A stretch of DNA of 50,511 nucleotides, taken from the NCBI GenBank assembly GCA_015058015.1, contig SVDM01000019.1, forward strand, positions 1-50,511. Direction: 5' to 3'. This stretch comes from Lachnospiraceae bacterium. GTDB taxonomy: Bacteria > Bacillota > Clostridia > Lachnospirales > Lachnospiraceae. The notes beneath the pieces are model-generated. The model did no database searches. It worked only from the letters and a program-made list of their open reading frames with translations, and was not told the DNA's origin. The position numbers and the translations under genes were made by a program. The number at the start of each line of letters is the position of its first letter. The first letter of the stretch is position 1. Below, piece after piece: positions 9,503 through 19,037 of the stretch.

Positions 9503-10350
9503 TTACATATGGTATTATGCAAGGAAGGTTGACGCCTTCTAACGGAAGAGGAATACAGTTTTTCCCTTTTGATAATTGGGCTAATGAATTTGGTATTGCG
9601 TCTGAACTGGGATTAGATGAAATAGAGTTTATATTTGATTATGATAATTACATATCCAATCCGCTCTGGACAAACGAGGGGATTGATAAGATCAATAAGC
9701 TTACAGATGATACTGGTGTCAAGGTAAAGTCCCTTTGCTTTGATTATTTCATGAGAAGGCCGTTTTACAAATACGATGGCAAGGAGCAGGAAAAAGTAAA
9801 AGATGAAAACAAAAGAATCCTGCTTCAAATGTTTTATGCCATGAAACGGATAGGGGGAGCTCTTATAGAGATACCCGCAGTGGATAATTCATCACTTAAG
9901 ACGGAAGTTGAGAAGAAACTGTTTTCCACTTTTCTGAAAGAGATTATTAAAGAGACTGACGATGAATATGGGGAAATAAAGGTTGGACTCGAGACGGATC
10001 TTACGGTGGAGGATTTCGTTCACTTTATAGACGAAATAGGTTCAAAGAGATTGGGCGCCAATTATGATAGTGGTAATAGTTCAGGACTCGGATATGACCT
10101 TTATAAGGAGGTTACCGGATTAGGAAATAGGATATTCAATATCCACATTAAAGACAGAGTATATATGGGGACAACAGTTGCCTTAGGTACAGGAAGCGCG
10201 AACTTTGATGAACTTTTTAAGGGCTTGAAAGAAATTCACTATAATGAATCCTTTATTATCCAGGCAGCAAGAGGGACTGATGGAAATGAAAGGAATACCA
10301 TCGACAAACAAAGAAAATTTATTTCTGATTATGTTGAAAGAATGCTATAA
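9499..10350 (+). CDS. xylose-isomerase-like TIM barrel protein
   Basis: The 283-residue protein belongs to the sugar phosphate isomerase/epimerase (AP endonuclease 2-like) fold. Likely metal ligands can be seen: Glu165 in GLETD, Asp190 in NYDSGN and His216 in NIHIKD. It opens with the typical YGIMQGRLTPS stretch. Relatives isomerise, epimerise or dehydrate sugars, IolE of inositol catabolism among them. Its ATG overlaps the stop of the thiamine enzyme by 4 bp. Pairing an acetolactate-synthase-like enzyme with this fold recalls IolD and IolE, but the operon is a glycan cluster, so a sugar-building role is more likely. Exact reaction unknown. Confidence 0.82.
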   Translation: MITYGIMQGRLTPSNGRGIQFFPFDNWANEFGIASELGLDEIEFIFDYDNYISNPLWTNEGIDKINKLTDDTGVKVKSLCFDYFMRRPFYKYDGKEQEKVKDENKRILLQMFYAMKRIGGALIEIPAVDNSSLKTEVEKKLFSTFLKEIIKETDDEYGEIKVGLETDLTVEDFVHFIDEIGSKRLGANYDSGNSSGLGYDLYKEVTGLGNRIFNIHIKDRVYMGTTVALGTGSANFDELFKGLKEIHYNESFIIQAARGTDGNERNTIDKQRKFISDYVERML

Positions 10351-10365
10351 GGGTTAGTAAAAAAT

Positions 10366-11145
10366 ATGGATTTAGGCTTAAGAGATAAAAAGGTAATTAT
10401 AACGGCTTCATCGAATGGGATTGGGAAAGCTACAGCATTGGCTTTTGCAAATGAAGGGGCAAAGGTCCTCATTAACGGGAGGAATCCCCAAAAACTATCA
10501 GCTGTAAAAAACGAGATTTCAACCTGCTACGGAGAAGATTCGGTACTGTCGGTATGTGGTGATGCCACAACGGATGAAACACGTGACAAGATAATTCGGG
10601 AAGCTCATGACAAATGGGGGAGCATAGATATATTGATTCCGTGTGTCGGCTCGGGAAAGTCTGAATCTGAGAATCCACTAAGTTTAGACGAATGGAATAG
10701 ATTACTAAATATTAATCTATTATGTAATGTTGGTTTGATAGATAAATGCATTTCGTTATTGCAAAAAGGAAATGATCCTGTGATTACGATGATTTCTTCA
10801 GTTGTGGCAATAAGCAGGGCATCTGCACCGGCATCATATGCTGCTGCAAAAAGCGGCATTCTCACTCTCAACAATTACCTGGCAGCTGAGTACAAGAATA
10901 CGGGGATAAGAGTTAATTGCGTTGTTCCGGGAAATGTGTATTTCACAGGAGGAAGATGGGAAGAAATAAGGAATGCGGATGTTAAGGGCACTGATGAATA
11001 CATTAACAGCAATGTTCCAATGAACAGATTTGGAAAACCTGAGGAAATTGCAGATGCAATCGTATTCATGTCATCGAAAAGGGCATCGTTTATAAATGGA
11101 GCGGTATTGACCGTTGATGGCGGACAGAATGGGGGCATAAAATGA
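10366..11145 (+). CDS. short-chain dehydrogenase/reductase (SDR)
   Basis: This classical SDR of 259 residues has the cofactor motif TASSNGIG (13-20), serines in ISSVVA, YAAAK (Tyr158, Lys162) and a C-terminal AVLTVDGGQNGG. It is the second of three SDRs in the operon and starts 15 bp after the TIM barrel gene. Its stop overlaps the next SDR by 4 bp. It is likely to reduce or oxidise a keto-sugar intermediate. The cofactor position lacks the extra glycine seen in its two SDR neighbours, so cofactor preference may differ. No substrate can be assigned. Confidence 0.85.
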   Translation: MDLGLRDKKVIITASSNGIGKATALAFANEGAKVLINGRNPQKLSAVKNEISTCYGEDSVLSVCGDATTDETRDKIIREAHDKWGSIDILIPCVGSGKSESENPLSLDEWNRLLNINLLCNVGLIDKCISLLQKGNDPVITMISSVVAISRASAPASYAAAKSGILTLNNYLAAEYKNTGIRVNCVVPGNVYFTGGRWEEIRNADVKGTDEYINSNVPMNRFGKPEEIADAIVFMSSKRASFINGAVLTVDGGQNGGIK

Positions 11146-11975
11146 ACACAATCGAAAAATTTACTATAAAAGACAAGGTCATAGTAATCACAGGAGGTGC
11201 TGGATTACTGGGGAAAAAACATGCTGAAGCCGTCTTGGACGGTCAGGGTGTTCCAGTTCTTTTGGATGTTTCCGAAACTGCATTAAATGCTGCACAAAAC
11301 GAATTAAATGACTATTCTTCTAATTGTAAAATAGAAACCCTAGTCTGTGATATAACATCACGAAGTGATGTGGAGAGTACAAAAGACATACTGATGGACA
11401 AGTATGGTCACATAGACGGGTTGATTAATAATGCGGCAAATAATCCCAAGGTAGAAGGCAACTCCCGAAACATGAAGCCCATCCAATTTGAAAACTTTCC
11501 CGTTGAAATGTGGATGGATGATATTACTGTAGGTCTTACAGGTGCACTTATCTGCTCACAGGTATATGGGGGGGAGATGGCACGACAAGGATCAGGTGTG
11601 ATACTTAATATTTCATCAGATTTGGGTGTGATTGCGCCCGATCAGCGTATATATAGAAAAGGTGGCCTAAAAGAGGATGAACAGAGCGTTAAGCCAGTCA
11701 CATACTCCGTGATTAAGCACGGACTTATAGGCCTTACCAAATATCTGGCTACATATTGGGCCGCACATGGAGTGAGGGCTAATGCTATATGCCCCGGTGG
11801 TATATATGCAGGACAAAATGAGGAATTTCTTCAGAAACTGACTAATCTAATTCCCATGGGCAGAATGGCAGATAAGGATGAATACAAGAGCACAGTGCTG
11901 TACATGATATCCGATGCGAGCAGCTATATGACAGGGTCAACAGTGATAATCGACGGTGGCAGAACGTGCTGGTAA
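11142..11975 (+). CDS. SDR oxidoreductase, PtmA-like flagellin modification protein
   Basis: This SDR of 277 residues has TGGAGLLG at 17-24, INNAANNPK, ISSDLGVIAP, and Tyr188 and Lys192 in YSVIK. The N-terminus and the long insertion before the active site resemble PtmA of Campylobacter. PtmA is tied to flagellin legionaminic acid formation and is thought to act near the glucosamine-6-phosphate entry step. The resemblance is from memory of the family and was not tested by alignment. It overlaps the preceding SDR by 4 bp. The ptmE gene at 25,207 belongs to the same pathway, so a supply role for legionaminic acid is possible. Confidence 0.82.
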   Translation: MNTIEKFTIKDKVIVITGGAGLLGKKHAEAVLDGQGVPVLLDVSETALNAAQNELNDYSSNCKIETLVCDITSRSDVESTKDILMDKYGHIDGLINNAANNPKVEGNSRNMKPIQFENFPVEMWMDDITVGLTGALICSQVYGGEMARQGSGVILNISSDLGVIAPDQRIYRKGGLKEDEQSVKPVTYSVIKHGLIGLTKYLATYWAAHGVRANAICPGGIYAGQNEEFLQKLTNLIPMGRMADKDEYKSTVLYMISDASSYMTGSTVIIDGGRTCW

Positions 11976-12014
11976 TTGGATGTCATCAAAGGATTATTTC
12001 TGAGGAGATCAACT

Positions 12015-13025
12015 ATGAAGCTTTTTGTCTGGGGAACAGGATTTGTAGCTAAAGAATTATTAGAAAATGAATTCAAGGATATTAAGATCAGTGGATTCAT
12101 AGATAAAAAAGCATATGCGAACAGTGACATGTACTTAGATGGAGTAAAAGTTTATGCGCCTCAGGTCATCAAGGATTTGGAGTATGACCTTATCGTTGTA
12201 GCTACAGGACATTCATATTCCGTATATGAACAGGCAAAAGAGGTGGGAGTCGATCTTGGGAAGCTGTTTTTCATATACAATAATTACATATTCGAGGATC
12301 TGAATAAGGATTATGACGCTGTAAGGAATATTTTCACCGAGGATTTTGTCAATATAATCAAAAATCGTTACCATGTTATCCGCGGAATGCATTGCGATGA
12401 GTTGGGAGATGGCTTCTTGGAATCCGGATCATGGCGACATGGTGGGGTGTATGCCGAGGATTATGTAAGGTTACGAACATTCGAACTTGTATATAAGGAA
12501 ATTACAGAAGCAGGACTGAAAGGTAATGTCGCTGAATTAGGCGTATACAGAGGCGAGTTTTCTCGATATCTTAACAGAGCATTTAGCGACAAAATGCTAT
12601 ACCTTTTTGATACTTTTGAAGGTTTCAATGAGGTAGAGGCCAAGACGGAGAAGGAAAGTGGCAATTGCGGGGACGCATTTATTAACAGATTCAGAGAGAC
12701 ATCCATAGACATTGTAATGAGCAAGATGGATCATCCTGAAAAAATTATTGTAAAAAAGGGGCTGTTTCCTGAGTCGCTGGATGGATTAGAAGATAGTTTC
12801 GTGTTTGTGTCAATTGATGTTGACTTTGAACAGTCCATATATGATGGCTTAAAGTATTTCTATCCGAGACTGGTTTCCGGAGGGTATATATTTGTACACG
12901 ATTATAACTCTGCAAGTCTAATGGGAGTAAGGAAAGCTGTTGCAAGATATGAGATTGATGAAAATATCAGGTTATGTAAATGCCCAATTACGGATTTGGA
13001 GGGCACTTTAGTGATAACGAAATGA
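12015..13025 (+). CDS. Rossmann-like domain plus TylF/MycF-type O-methyltransferase
   Basis: The product has 336 residues. The first 90 form a nucleotide-binding-like domain opening with FVWGTGFVAKELL. The rest is a macrocin O-methyltransferase-type domain: VAELGVYRGEFS (172 on) is the SAM loop, FDTFEGF follows, and the metal-binding acidic stretch SIDVDFE and HDY lie near 267-297. Such enzymes methylate sugar hydroxyls. The start is the ATG at 12015 behind GAGGAG (12002-12007), not the upstream TTG at 11976. The two following genes have the same two-part layout with FkbM domains, suggesting a set of methyltransferases acting on one glycan. Confidence 0.82.
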   Translation: MKLFVWGTGFVAKELLENEFKDIKISGFIDKKAYANSDMYLDGVKVYAPQVIKDLEYDLIVVATGHSYSVYEQAKEVGVDLGKLFFIYNNYIFEDLNKDYDAVRNIFTEDFVNIIKNRYHVIRGMHCDELGDGFLESGSWRHGGVYAEDYVRLRTFELVYKEITEAGLKGNVAELGVYRGEFSRYLNRAFSDKMLYLFDTFEGFNEVEAKTEKESGNCGDAFINRFRETSIDIVMSKMDHPEKIIVKKGLFPESLDGLEDSFVFVSIDVDFEQSIYDGLKYFYPRLVSGGYIFVHDYNSASLMGVRKAVARYEIDENIRLCKCPITDLEGTLVITK

Positions 13026-13036
13026 GGGAATATGAT

Positions 13037-14146
13037 ATGGTAAATTGGAATAACTTAAAGGAGTGGATTTCCACGGTTGAAAATGAGGCCGAAAGGTTTT
13101 TGAAGACGCATAAAGAAAATGTCTTTATATACGGAGCGGGTCTTGCTGGATATTGGTATTTGAAGTACTTGAAATTCAGAAATGTCGAGGTTAAAGGTTT
13201 TATTGTCAGTGATGTAAAAAGCATTGACAAAGATTCTGTTCCCGGGGGATTGGAAGTTTATTCTATGGATGAGGTGTGCTCCGATTTTAATGATTACAGT
13301 ATCATAATAGGAGCGCCCAAATTCAAGGCAGAAATCAAGGATATATTGAGCCACCGGTGTAATAAAGAAGATATATATTCTTTTGAGGGCGAGATATATT
13401 TCTCATTTATCCATGATGTAGAGGCTTACAGACAGTATATATTGGATAATTGGAACCGAATAGAAGCATTATATGAAAATCTTGCGGATCAGAAATCAAA
13501 GGAGACTTTGCAGGCATTTATTATGGGACGCATGTCCGGAGATCAAGACTATTTCATAAATTGTATGGTTCCGGATCAGTACTATCCAAAGGATATTATG
13601 CATTTCTCCGATAATGAGGTAATGGTAGAATGTGGATCCAATAATGGAAATACAATGCTTGATTTTGTGCATTGTGTGGACAATAAATATAAGCATTTGT
13701 TTTTGTTTGAGCCGGATAGGGATTGCGTAATGCAGATTCAGAATGTAATATCCGAAAATTGTCTCAAGGATATTACATTAATAGAGAAAGGCGCATGGAA
13801 TGAGCGGACAGTTCTTACCTTTGCCGGAGATGACAGTTATGGATCTGGTCATATAACAGAATCTGGTGAGGAAAGAATTAAGACAGATACAATTGATGCC
13901 GCAGTAGATATTACGCCCACGTTTATTAAAATGGACATTGAAGGCGCAGAGCTAAATGCGCTGCGAGGGGGAGAGAAATACATAAAAAACAATTCTCCCA
14001 AACTAGCTGTCTGCGTATACCATGAAAAAGAAGATATATTAGATATACCGGAATACATAAAAAGTATAAATCCCAATTACCAGTTCTACTTGAGACATCA
14101 TAATTGGGGCGCAACGGAAACGGTGCTATACGCAATTCCTGAATAA
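13037..14146 (+). CDS. Rossmann-like domain plus FkbM-family methyltransferase
   Basis: The 369-residue protein has an N-terminal FIYGAGLAGYWYL nucleotide-binding-like domain. A C-terminal FkbM methyltransferase domain follows, with VECGSNNGNT at 197-206, an FEPD motif and KMDIEGAE near 298-305. It is expected to methylate a sugar hydroxyl using SAM. The start is chosen at 13037, with GAGGG seven bases upstream. An ATG at 13022 would overlap the previous stop but has a poor ribosome binding site. It is followed by 156 bp without a gene, the first sizeable break in the operon, and then by a second FkbM gene. Confidence 0.83.
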   Translation: MVNWNNLKEWISTVENEAERFLKTHKENVFIYGAGLAGYWYLKYLKFRNVEVKGFIVSDVKSIDKDSVPGGLEVYSMDEVCSDFNDYSIIIGAPKFKAEIKDILSHRCNKEDIYSFEGEIYFSFIHDVEAYRQYILDNWNRIEALYENLADQKSKETLQAFIMGRMSGDQDYFINCMVPDQYYPKDIMHFSDNEVMVECGSNNGNTMLDFVHCVDNKYKHLFLFEPDRDCVMQIQNVISENCLKDITLIEKGAWNERTVLTFAGDDSYGSGHITESGEERIKTDTIDAAVDITPTFIKMDIEGAELNALRGGEKYIKNNSPKLAVCVYHEKEDILDIPEYIKSINPNYQFYLRHHNWGATETVLYAIPE

Positions 14147-14302
14147 ACAGAATTGTAATTTGATGTTTTGGGTAGAAAAAAGAATGATACTCAAATCAAA
14201 GAAAAATAGACAGTCGATTTGAAGGCATTACAATTTAAAACTTGTATGGTATAGCAGATACTGTATGTTATGTGATTTGATTAGAAAGGACAGCGGATTA
14301 TA

Positions 14303-15373
14303 ATGAGAACGTTTCAAGACTTAAAGAGGCATGATTGTGCGATATTATATGGTGCAGGTAAACAGTTTGAATGTGTACGCCCGTTTATTAGTAGTTTTAT
14401 GAAGAATATTATTGTTGTAGATAATGATAGAAAAAAGCAGGGTACAAAGACTTTGTTTGGAGATATCATTTATAATCCGGACGATGTATTATCAGATATG
14501 AAGAGGGATACTGTTATTATCATATCAAGTATTTATAATCAATATGAAATTGCAAAAGGGGGGATACTAGATAGATTTGACATCAATTTGGATAAAATAT
14601 ATATGTATACATCTCAATTATATGAACAAAGGGTGTATAGGGAAGATTTGATGAAAGAACATTATGAGGAGGTAATAAAAAATGCTGATTTGTTGGCAGA
14701 TGATGAGTCAAGAGAGTATTATTTATCATCCTATAGAGCTAGGATGGAGAGACAACCATTGTTATTAAAGCCGAATCATAATATGAGTAGTATTGGAGAA
14801 TATAATGATATTGTCAAACTGTTAGAAAATGATATTATAGTGGATTGCGGAGGATATACTGGTGACACCGTTAATATTTATATGAATAGATTAAAAGAAC
14901 AGTGTAAAATATATACTTTTGAACCATTCTTAGATAATTATAATATATTAGAGTCTATGATAAGAAGTAAAGGTTGGAAAAATGTATTTGCATATAATTA
15001 TGCAGTAGGCAAAGATAATTATGAATATGAGGCAACATATGATGCTGATGACTATGAAATGGGTTTTAATTTACATAAAACAAGTGGAAAGAAAACGCAA
15101 AGAGTTAGTGTAAGGAAGCTGGACGATTTATTACATGATGTGAACAAGATTGATTATATCAAAATGGATATAGAGGGTGAAGAGAGAAATGCATTATATG
15201 GTGCAAAAGACATTATTCGTAAACATCATCCTAAATTAATGATTTCGGGGTATCATAAGATTGAAGACTTCTGGGAGTTGCCATATACAATTCGTGATAT
15301 AGATAGCAGTTATAGAATATATGTAGGTCATGCTCCCAATGTATCAACTGAGTTAGAATATTATTGTATTTGA
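14303..15373 (+). CDS. Rossmann-like domain plus FkbM-family methyltransferase (second copy)
   Basis: The 356-residue protein repeats the layout of its neighbour: an AILYGAGKQF dinucleotide-like motif at the start, then an FkbM domain with VDCGGYTGDT (180-189), TFEPF and KMDIEGEE near 286. Sequence and base use differ clearly from the previous gene. This stretch is much richer in A and T and uses codons such as TTA and ATA freely, so it looks like a separate acquisition. A GAAAGGA site precedes the ATG. It is probably a sugar O-methyltransferase for surface or flagellar glycan. Confidence 0.83.
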   Translation: MRTFQDLKRHDCAILYGAGKQFECVRPFISSFMKNIIVVDNDRKKQGTKTLFGDIIYNPDDVLSDMKRDTVIIISSIYNQYEIAKGGILDRFDINLDKIYMYTSQLYEQRVYREDLMKEHYEEVIKNADLLADDESREYYLSSYRARMERQPLLLKPNHNMSSIGEYNDIVKLLENDIIVDCGGYTGDTVNIYMNRLKEQCKIYTFEPFLDNYNILESMIRSKGWKNVFAYNYAVGKDNYEYEATYDADDYEMGFNLHKTSGKKTQRVSVRKLDDLLHDVNKIDYIKMDIEGEERNALYGAKDIIRKHHPKLMISGYHKIEDFWELPYTIRDIDSSYRIYVGHAPNVSTELEYYCI

Positions 15374-15409
15374 GAAGTGTATGTTAATTGACGGAGAAGG
15401 GGTGTATTA

Positions 15410-16504
15410 GTGGATAAGCGAGAACTATGCGATGTTCATGGAAGCTGTGTTAGCTTTTCGACGATTAAGAGAGATACGGAATATGCAAAATGGTACTCAT
15501 CTGTTTTTAAAAACAATTTATTCTTTTCACATGTTAATCACTTTGGTTGCGTAACAAAAAAATTGCCAGCTCTTCCCGGGGAAACAGATTTTGATTCAGA
15601 GATTGTCAATAATCATGTTAAGCGAAATATTATTGTCGATCTGAACAAGAATGTTATTGAGTTGTTGAAACAAAGTGAGGCAAAATGGTTGTTGCTTGAC
15701 CTATATGATTCTGCGCGTGTTCAATGGTTCTACCACGGGGGATGGTATACGCATGTATCGCGGTTGGAAATAGTAGCTCCTGAGTATTGGAACAAGATTA
15801 AAGAGCAGATTATTGGCCGAGCCAAGCTTGATACTGTGAGCGAGGATATTTTAATACAGAATATTAGATGTTATATGGATGCCGTTGTTGAAAAGTATGG
15901 AATAGACCATATTATATTAAATAGAACAGCGCTAAGTAGGTTTTGGATTAACGAGAATCATGAATTAGTGGAGTTTTCTGAAGATACTGACTATCTAGGA
16001 AGCTGGAGAGACAATAAAAGGATAAGGCATTTAGAGGATATAATTCTGAGATACTATCCAATAGCTTCTGTTGATATATCGAAGTTTTTTCTTGCTGATT
16101 GGGCAAATAACCATGATAGCCTTTCTGTTCATTATGAGATGGAATACTATGAGTGCACAGATAGGGCTTATGAACGAATTATTAAAGGTGAGTCAAAATG
16201 TGTCAATCAGATTGATGAAGTATCGTTTGCATATAAATTAGATCGAGACATGACAACTAGGGATGGAAAAGATAATTGGATTAATTACATCTCGGCGGCT
16301 ATTTGTACTGAGTTTTCGGTTAATCCCCTTATGGATCAGTTGATTAAAGATTTTTCTGTAGAAGAGTTATGCAAATATCGCCATGAACTTGCGTGCATTT
16401 ACAGATGGATTAATCAGGAAAGAGATTATTTTTATGACGATAGTATCTCGGTTTCAGAGAGGCAATTAAAATTGGTTGAAAGGTTTGAATCATTAATACA
16501 ATAA
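15410..16504 (+). CDS. DUF6270-type protein, possible glycan-modifying hydrolase or acyltransferase
   Basis: The 364-residue protein starts with DVHGSCVSFSTI, a GSC stretch characteristic of DUF6270 proteins found among glycan and teichoic-type polymer genes. Aromatic-rich middle segments (WLLLDLYDSARVQWF) resemble that family, and the fold is often compared with SGNH hydrolases. No signal peptide or membrane helix is visible, so it would act in the cytoplasm. The start is GTG at 15410 behind AAGGGGTG. Like the preceding gene it is AT-rich. The function is not established; modification or transfer of a non-sugar group to the glycan is a guess from context. Confidence 0.7.
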   Translation: MDKRELCDVHGSCVSFSTIKRDTEYAKWYSSVFKNNLFFSHVNHFGCVTKKLPALPGETDFDSEIVNNHVKRNIIVDLNKNVIELLKQSEAKWLLLDLYDSARVQWFYHGGWYTHVSRLEIVAPEYWNKIKEQIIGRAKLDTVSEDILIQNIRCYMDAVVEKYGIDHIILNRTALSRFWINENHELVEFSEDTDYLGSWRDNKRIRHLEDIILRYYPIASVDISKFFLADWANNHDSLSVHYEMEYYECTDRAYERIIKGESKCVNQIDEVSFAYKLDRDMTTRDGKDNWINYISAAICTEFSVNPLMDQLIKDFSVEELCKYRHELACIYRWINQERDYFYDDSISVSERQLKLVERFESLIQ

Positions 16505-16588
16505 ATATCTAAGGTAGATTAGGTTAAAGAACTGATTGAAAAGAAATAATAGTCTTCAGTCTAGTTGATTCTAGAGGAGTTACTAATT

Positions 16589-17662
16589 ATGGATAAATCA
16601 CTCTATAAAAATAAAATAATGGTTACCGGGCATACCGGATTTAAAGGCTCCTGGATGTGTGAGGTTCTCATACATTTAGGGGCTAATGTTATTGGATATG
16701 CACTGGAACCAACACCAGAGAATGATTTGTTTAATAAACTTGAGTTGTCCCAACGGATAAACTCTCATATAGGTGATATCCGAGACTTAAAGCATTTACG
16801 GGATGTATTTGAAAAAGAATGTCCCGATATTGTAATTCATATGGCGGCGCAGCCTATTGTTCGCACCTCCTATGAAGAACCGGTTTACACGTATGAGACA
16901 AACGTTATGGGTACGGTCAACGTGATGGAGAGTATTCGTCTCACGGACTCTGTTAGGTCCTTTGTAAATGTTACAACCGATAAGGTATACAGGAATTACG
17001 AGAAGGCAGAGGGGTATAAGGAAGATGAGGAGTTGAACGGATATGATCCTTACTCCAATTCCAAGTCTTGTTCTGAGCTGGTTACCGATAGTTATAGAAA
17101 CTCATTTTTTGGAGATAGAGATGTTAGCATTAGTGCCTGTCGTGCGGGAAATGTCATTGGTGGCGGTGACTATGCGAAAGATCGCGTTATTCCTGATTGT
17201 GTCAGAGCAGCAGCAAAGGACAAGGAAATAATTATTCGTAATCCCAAGTCAGAGAGACCTTTTCAACATGTATTAGAACCGGTCTGTGCATATCTGTATC
17301 TTGCGATGAAGCAATATGGGGATAAGTCTTATCAGGGCTGCTACAATATCGGACCTGAGCCTGAATCTCATGTTAATGCAGGGCAAATTGCAGATATGTT
17401 CTGCGAGGCATGGAAGAAGCATTCGGGGAAAACTGCAAGTTGGAAAGCTGTCCCTGATGGAGGACCTCATGAGACGGGATGTCTTCGTTTGGATATAAGT
17501 AAGATAAAACAGAGATTAAATTGGGCGCCTATGTGGGATATTAAGACGACCATTGATAAAACTGTTGAGTGGTATGCTTGCTATGAATCTGGCGGAGATT
17601 TTAAAGCATGCATGGATAATCAGATTGAAGAATACTTAGCTTTGTTGGGGGACTTGAGATGA
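16589..17662 (+). CDS. rfbG: CDP-glucose 4,6-dehydratase
   Basis: RfbG converts CDP-glucose to CDP-4-keto-6-deoxyglucose using tightly bound NAD. Family signatures are clear: VTGHTGFKGSW near 12-22, HMAAQPIVRTSY, NVTTDKVY, YSNSK (Tyr155, Lys159) and CRAGNVIGGGD. At 357 residues it has the usual length. The ATG at 16589 has AGGAGT eight bases upstream; a TTG at 16565 is in frame but poorly placed. It overlaps rfbH by 4 bp. With rfbF at 4284 and rfbH it gives the first three steps of CDP-3,6-dideoxyhexose synthesis. Confidence 0.95.
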   Translation: MDKSLYKNKIMVTGHTGFKGSWMCEVLIHLGANVIGYALEPTPENDLFNKLELSQRINSHIGDIRDLKHLRDVFEKECPDIVIHMAAQPIVRTSYEEPVYTYETNVMGTVNVMESIRLTDSVRSFVNVTTDKVYRNYEKAEGYKEDEELNGYDPYSNSKSCSELVTDSYRNSFFGDRDVSISACRAGNVIGGGDYAKDRVIPDCVRAAAKDKEIIIRNPKSERPFQHVLEPVCAYLYLAMKQYGDKSYQGCYNIGPEPESHVNAGQIADMFCEAWKKHSGKTASWKAVPDGGPHETGCLRLDISKIKQRLNWAPMWDIKTTIDKTVEWYACYESGGDFKACMDNQIEEYLALLGDLR

Positions 17663-18999
17663 AGTCATGGAAGGATGAAGAAGAAGCCAGAAGTATCATT
17701 AAGGATATGATTTCTGAATATTATCACGATTTTAAGGAGAATAAGAAGGACTTTACTGAAGGTGATAGAATCAATTACTCCGGAAGAGTCTTTGATGATT
17801 GTGAAATGAGATATCTTACAGATGCCATGCTAGATTTTTGGCTTACAACCGGGAGATTCTCCAATGAATTTGAGAAGAGATTCGGAGAGTTTTTAGGTGT
17901 GAGATATGCCCATCTTGTAAACAGCGGTTCTTCTGCCAATCTTATTGCTTTTATGGTGCTAACGGCTCCTGAGTTAGGCGAGCATCAGATAAAAAGGGGT
18001 GACGAGGTAATTACGGTTGCGGCGGCATTTCCCACAACGGTTGCACCTGTAATTCAGTACGGAGCTGTTCCGGTATTTGTGGATATGACAATTCCACAGT
18101 ATAACATTGATGTCACAAGGCTGGAAGATGCCAGGTCTGAGAAGACCAAGGCGGTTTTTGTTGCTCATACGTTAGGCAATCCTATTGATTTAAGGGTCAT
18201 TAGGGAGTTTTGTAATAAATACAATTTATGGTTGATTGAAGATAACTGCGATGCTTTGGGGTCGGAGTATACGATAGATGGGGAGACTAGAAAAACCGGT
18301 GCCTGGGGAGATATATCTACTGGTAGTTTTTATCCGCCACACCATATGACTATGGGTGAGGGCGGTATTGTATGTACTGATAACCCTACTCTACATAAGC
18401 TGATATTGTCTTACAGAGATTGGGGCAGAGATTGTATATGCCCATCGGGACGTGACAATCTCTGTGGACACAGGTTTGATGGCAAATTTGGTGATTTGCC
18501 AAAGGGATACGATCATAAATATGTATATAGTCATCTCGGTTACAACTTGAAGGTTACGGATATGCAGGCAGCCGTTGGCTGTGCCCAGCTTGATAAGTTA
18601 CCGGGGTTTATTGAGGCAAGAAGACGTAATTGGGAGCTTTTGCATAAGAAACTCTCATGCGTTGAGGATAAATTGATTCTTCCGGAGGCGGCACTCGGTA
18701 GTAATCCGTCTTGGTTTGGATTCCTTATGACGGTTAGACCTGAGAGTGGGTTGAAGAGAAATGATATTACGACATCTCTTGAGAAGAAGAATATCCAGAC
18801 AAGGTTATTGTTCTCCGGGAATATTATTAAGCATCCTTGTTTTGATGAGATAAGAGGGACGGATGCTTATCGTGTGGTCGGAGGGCTGACTAATACGGAT
18901 TTGATTATGGAGAACTCTTTCTGGGTTGGAGTGTACCCTGGGATGAGTGAGAGCATGTTGGAATATATGGCGGAGAGTATTATTGAAGCTGTGAAATAG
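17659..18999 (+). CDS. rfbH: CDP-4-keto-6-deoxy-D-glucose 3-dehydrase (E1)
   Basis: RfbH is a PMP- and iron-sulfur-dependent dehydrase that removes the C3 hydroxyl. The catalytic lysine of related PLP aminotransferases is replaced by histidine here (His228 in SFYPPHHMTMGEGG), which is diagnostic for E1. The cysteine cluster expected for the iron-sulfur centre is present in DCICPSGRDNLCG. The length of 446 residues is normal. The E3 reductase (AscD type) that usually partners it is not seen in the window. It overlaps rfbG by 4 bp and is the last gene before the repeat modules. Confidence 0.95.
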   Translation: MKSWKDEEEARSIIKDMISEYYHDFKENKKDFTEGDRINYSGRVFDDCEMRYLTDAMLDFWLTTGRFSNEFEKRFGEFLGVRYAHLVNSGSSANLIAFMVLTAPELGEHQIKRGDEVITVAAAFPTTVAPVIQYGAVPVFVDMTIPQYNIDVTRLEDARSEKTKAVFVAHTLGNPIDLRVIREFCNKYNLWLIEDNCDALGSEYTIDGETRKTGAWGDISTGSFYPPHHMTMGEGGIVCTDNPTLHKLILSYRDWGRDCICPSGRDNLCGHRFDGKFGDLPKGYDHKYVYSHLGYNLKVTDMQAAVGCAQLDKLPGFIEARRRNWELLHKKLSCVEDKLILPEAALGSNPSWFGFLMTVRPESGLKRNDITTSLEKKNIQTRLLFSGNIIKHPCFDEIRGTDAYRVVGGLTNTDLIMENSFWVGVYPGMSESMLEYMAESIIEAVK

Positions 19000-19037
19000 T
19001 TCTTTTACAGAATAATTGGACATTGGAAATTTTATAC

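Noticed and set aside
14147-14302. Small gene or terminator in the gap between the FkbM genes
   Set aside because: Only AT-rich sequence with weak pairing; no start signal apart from that of the next gene.
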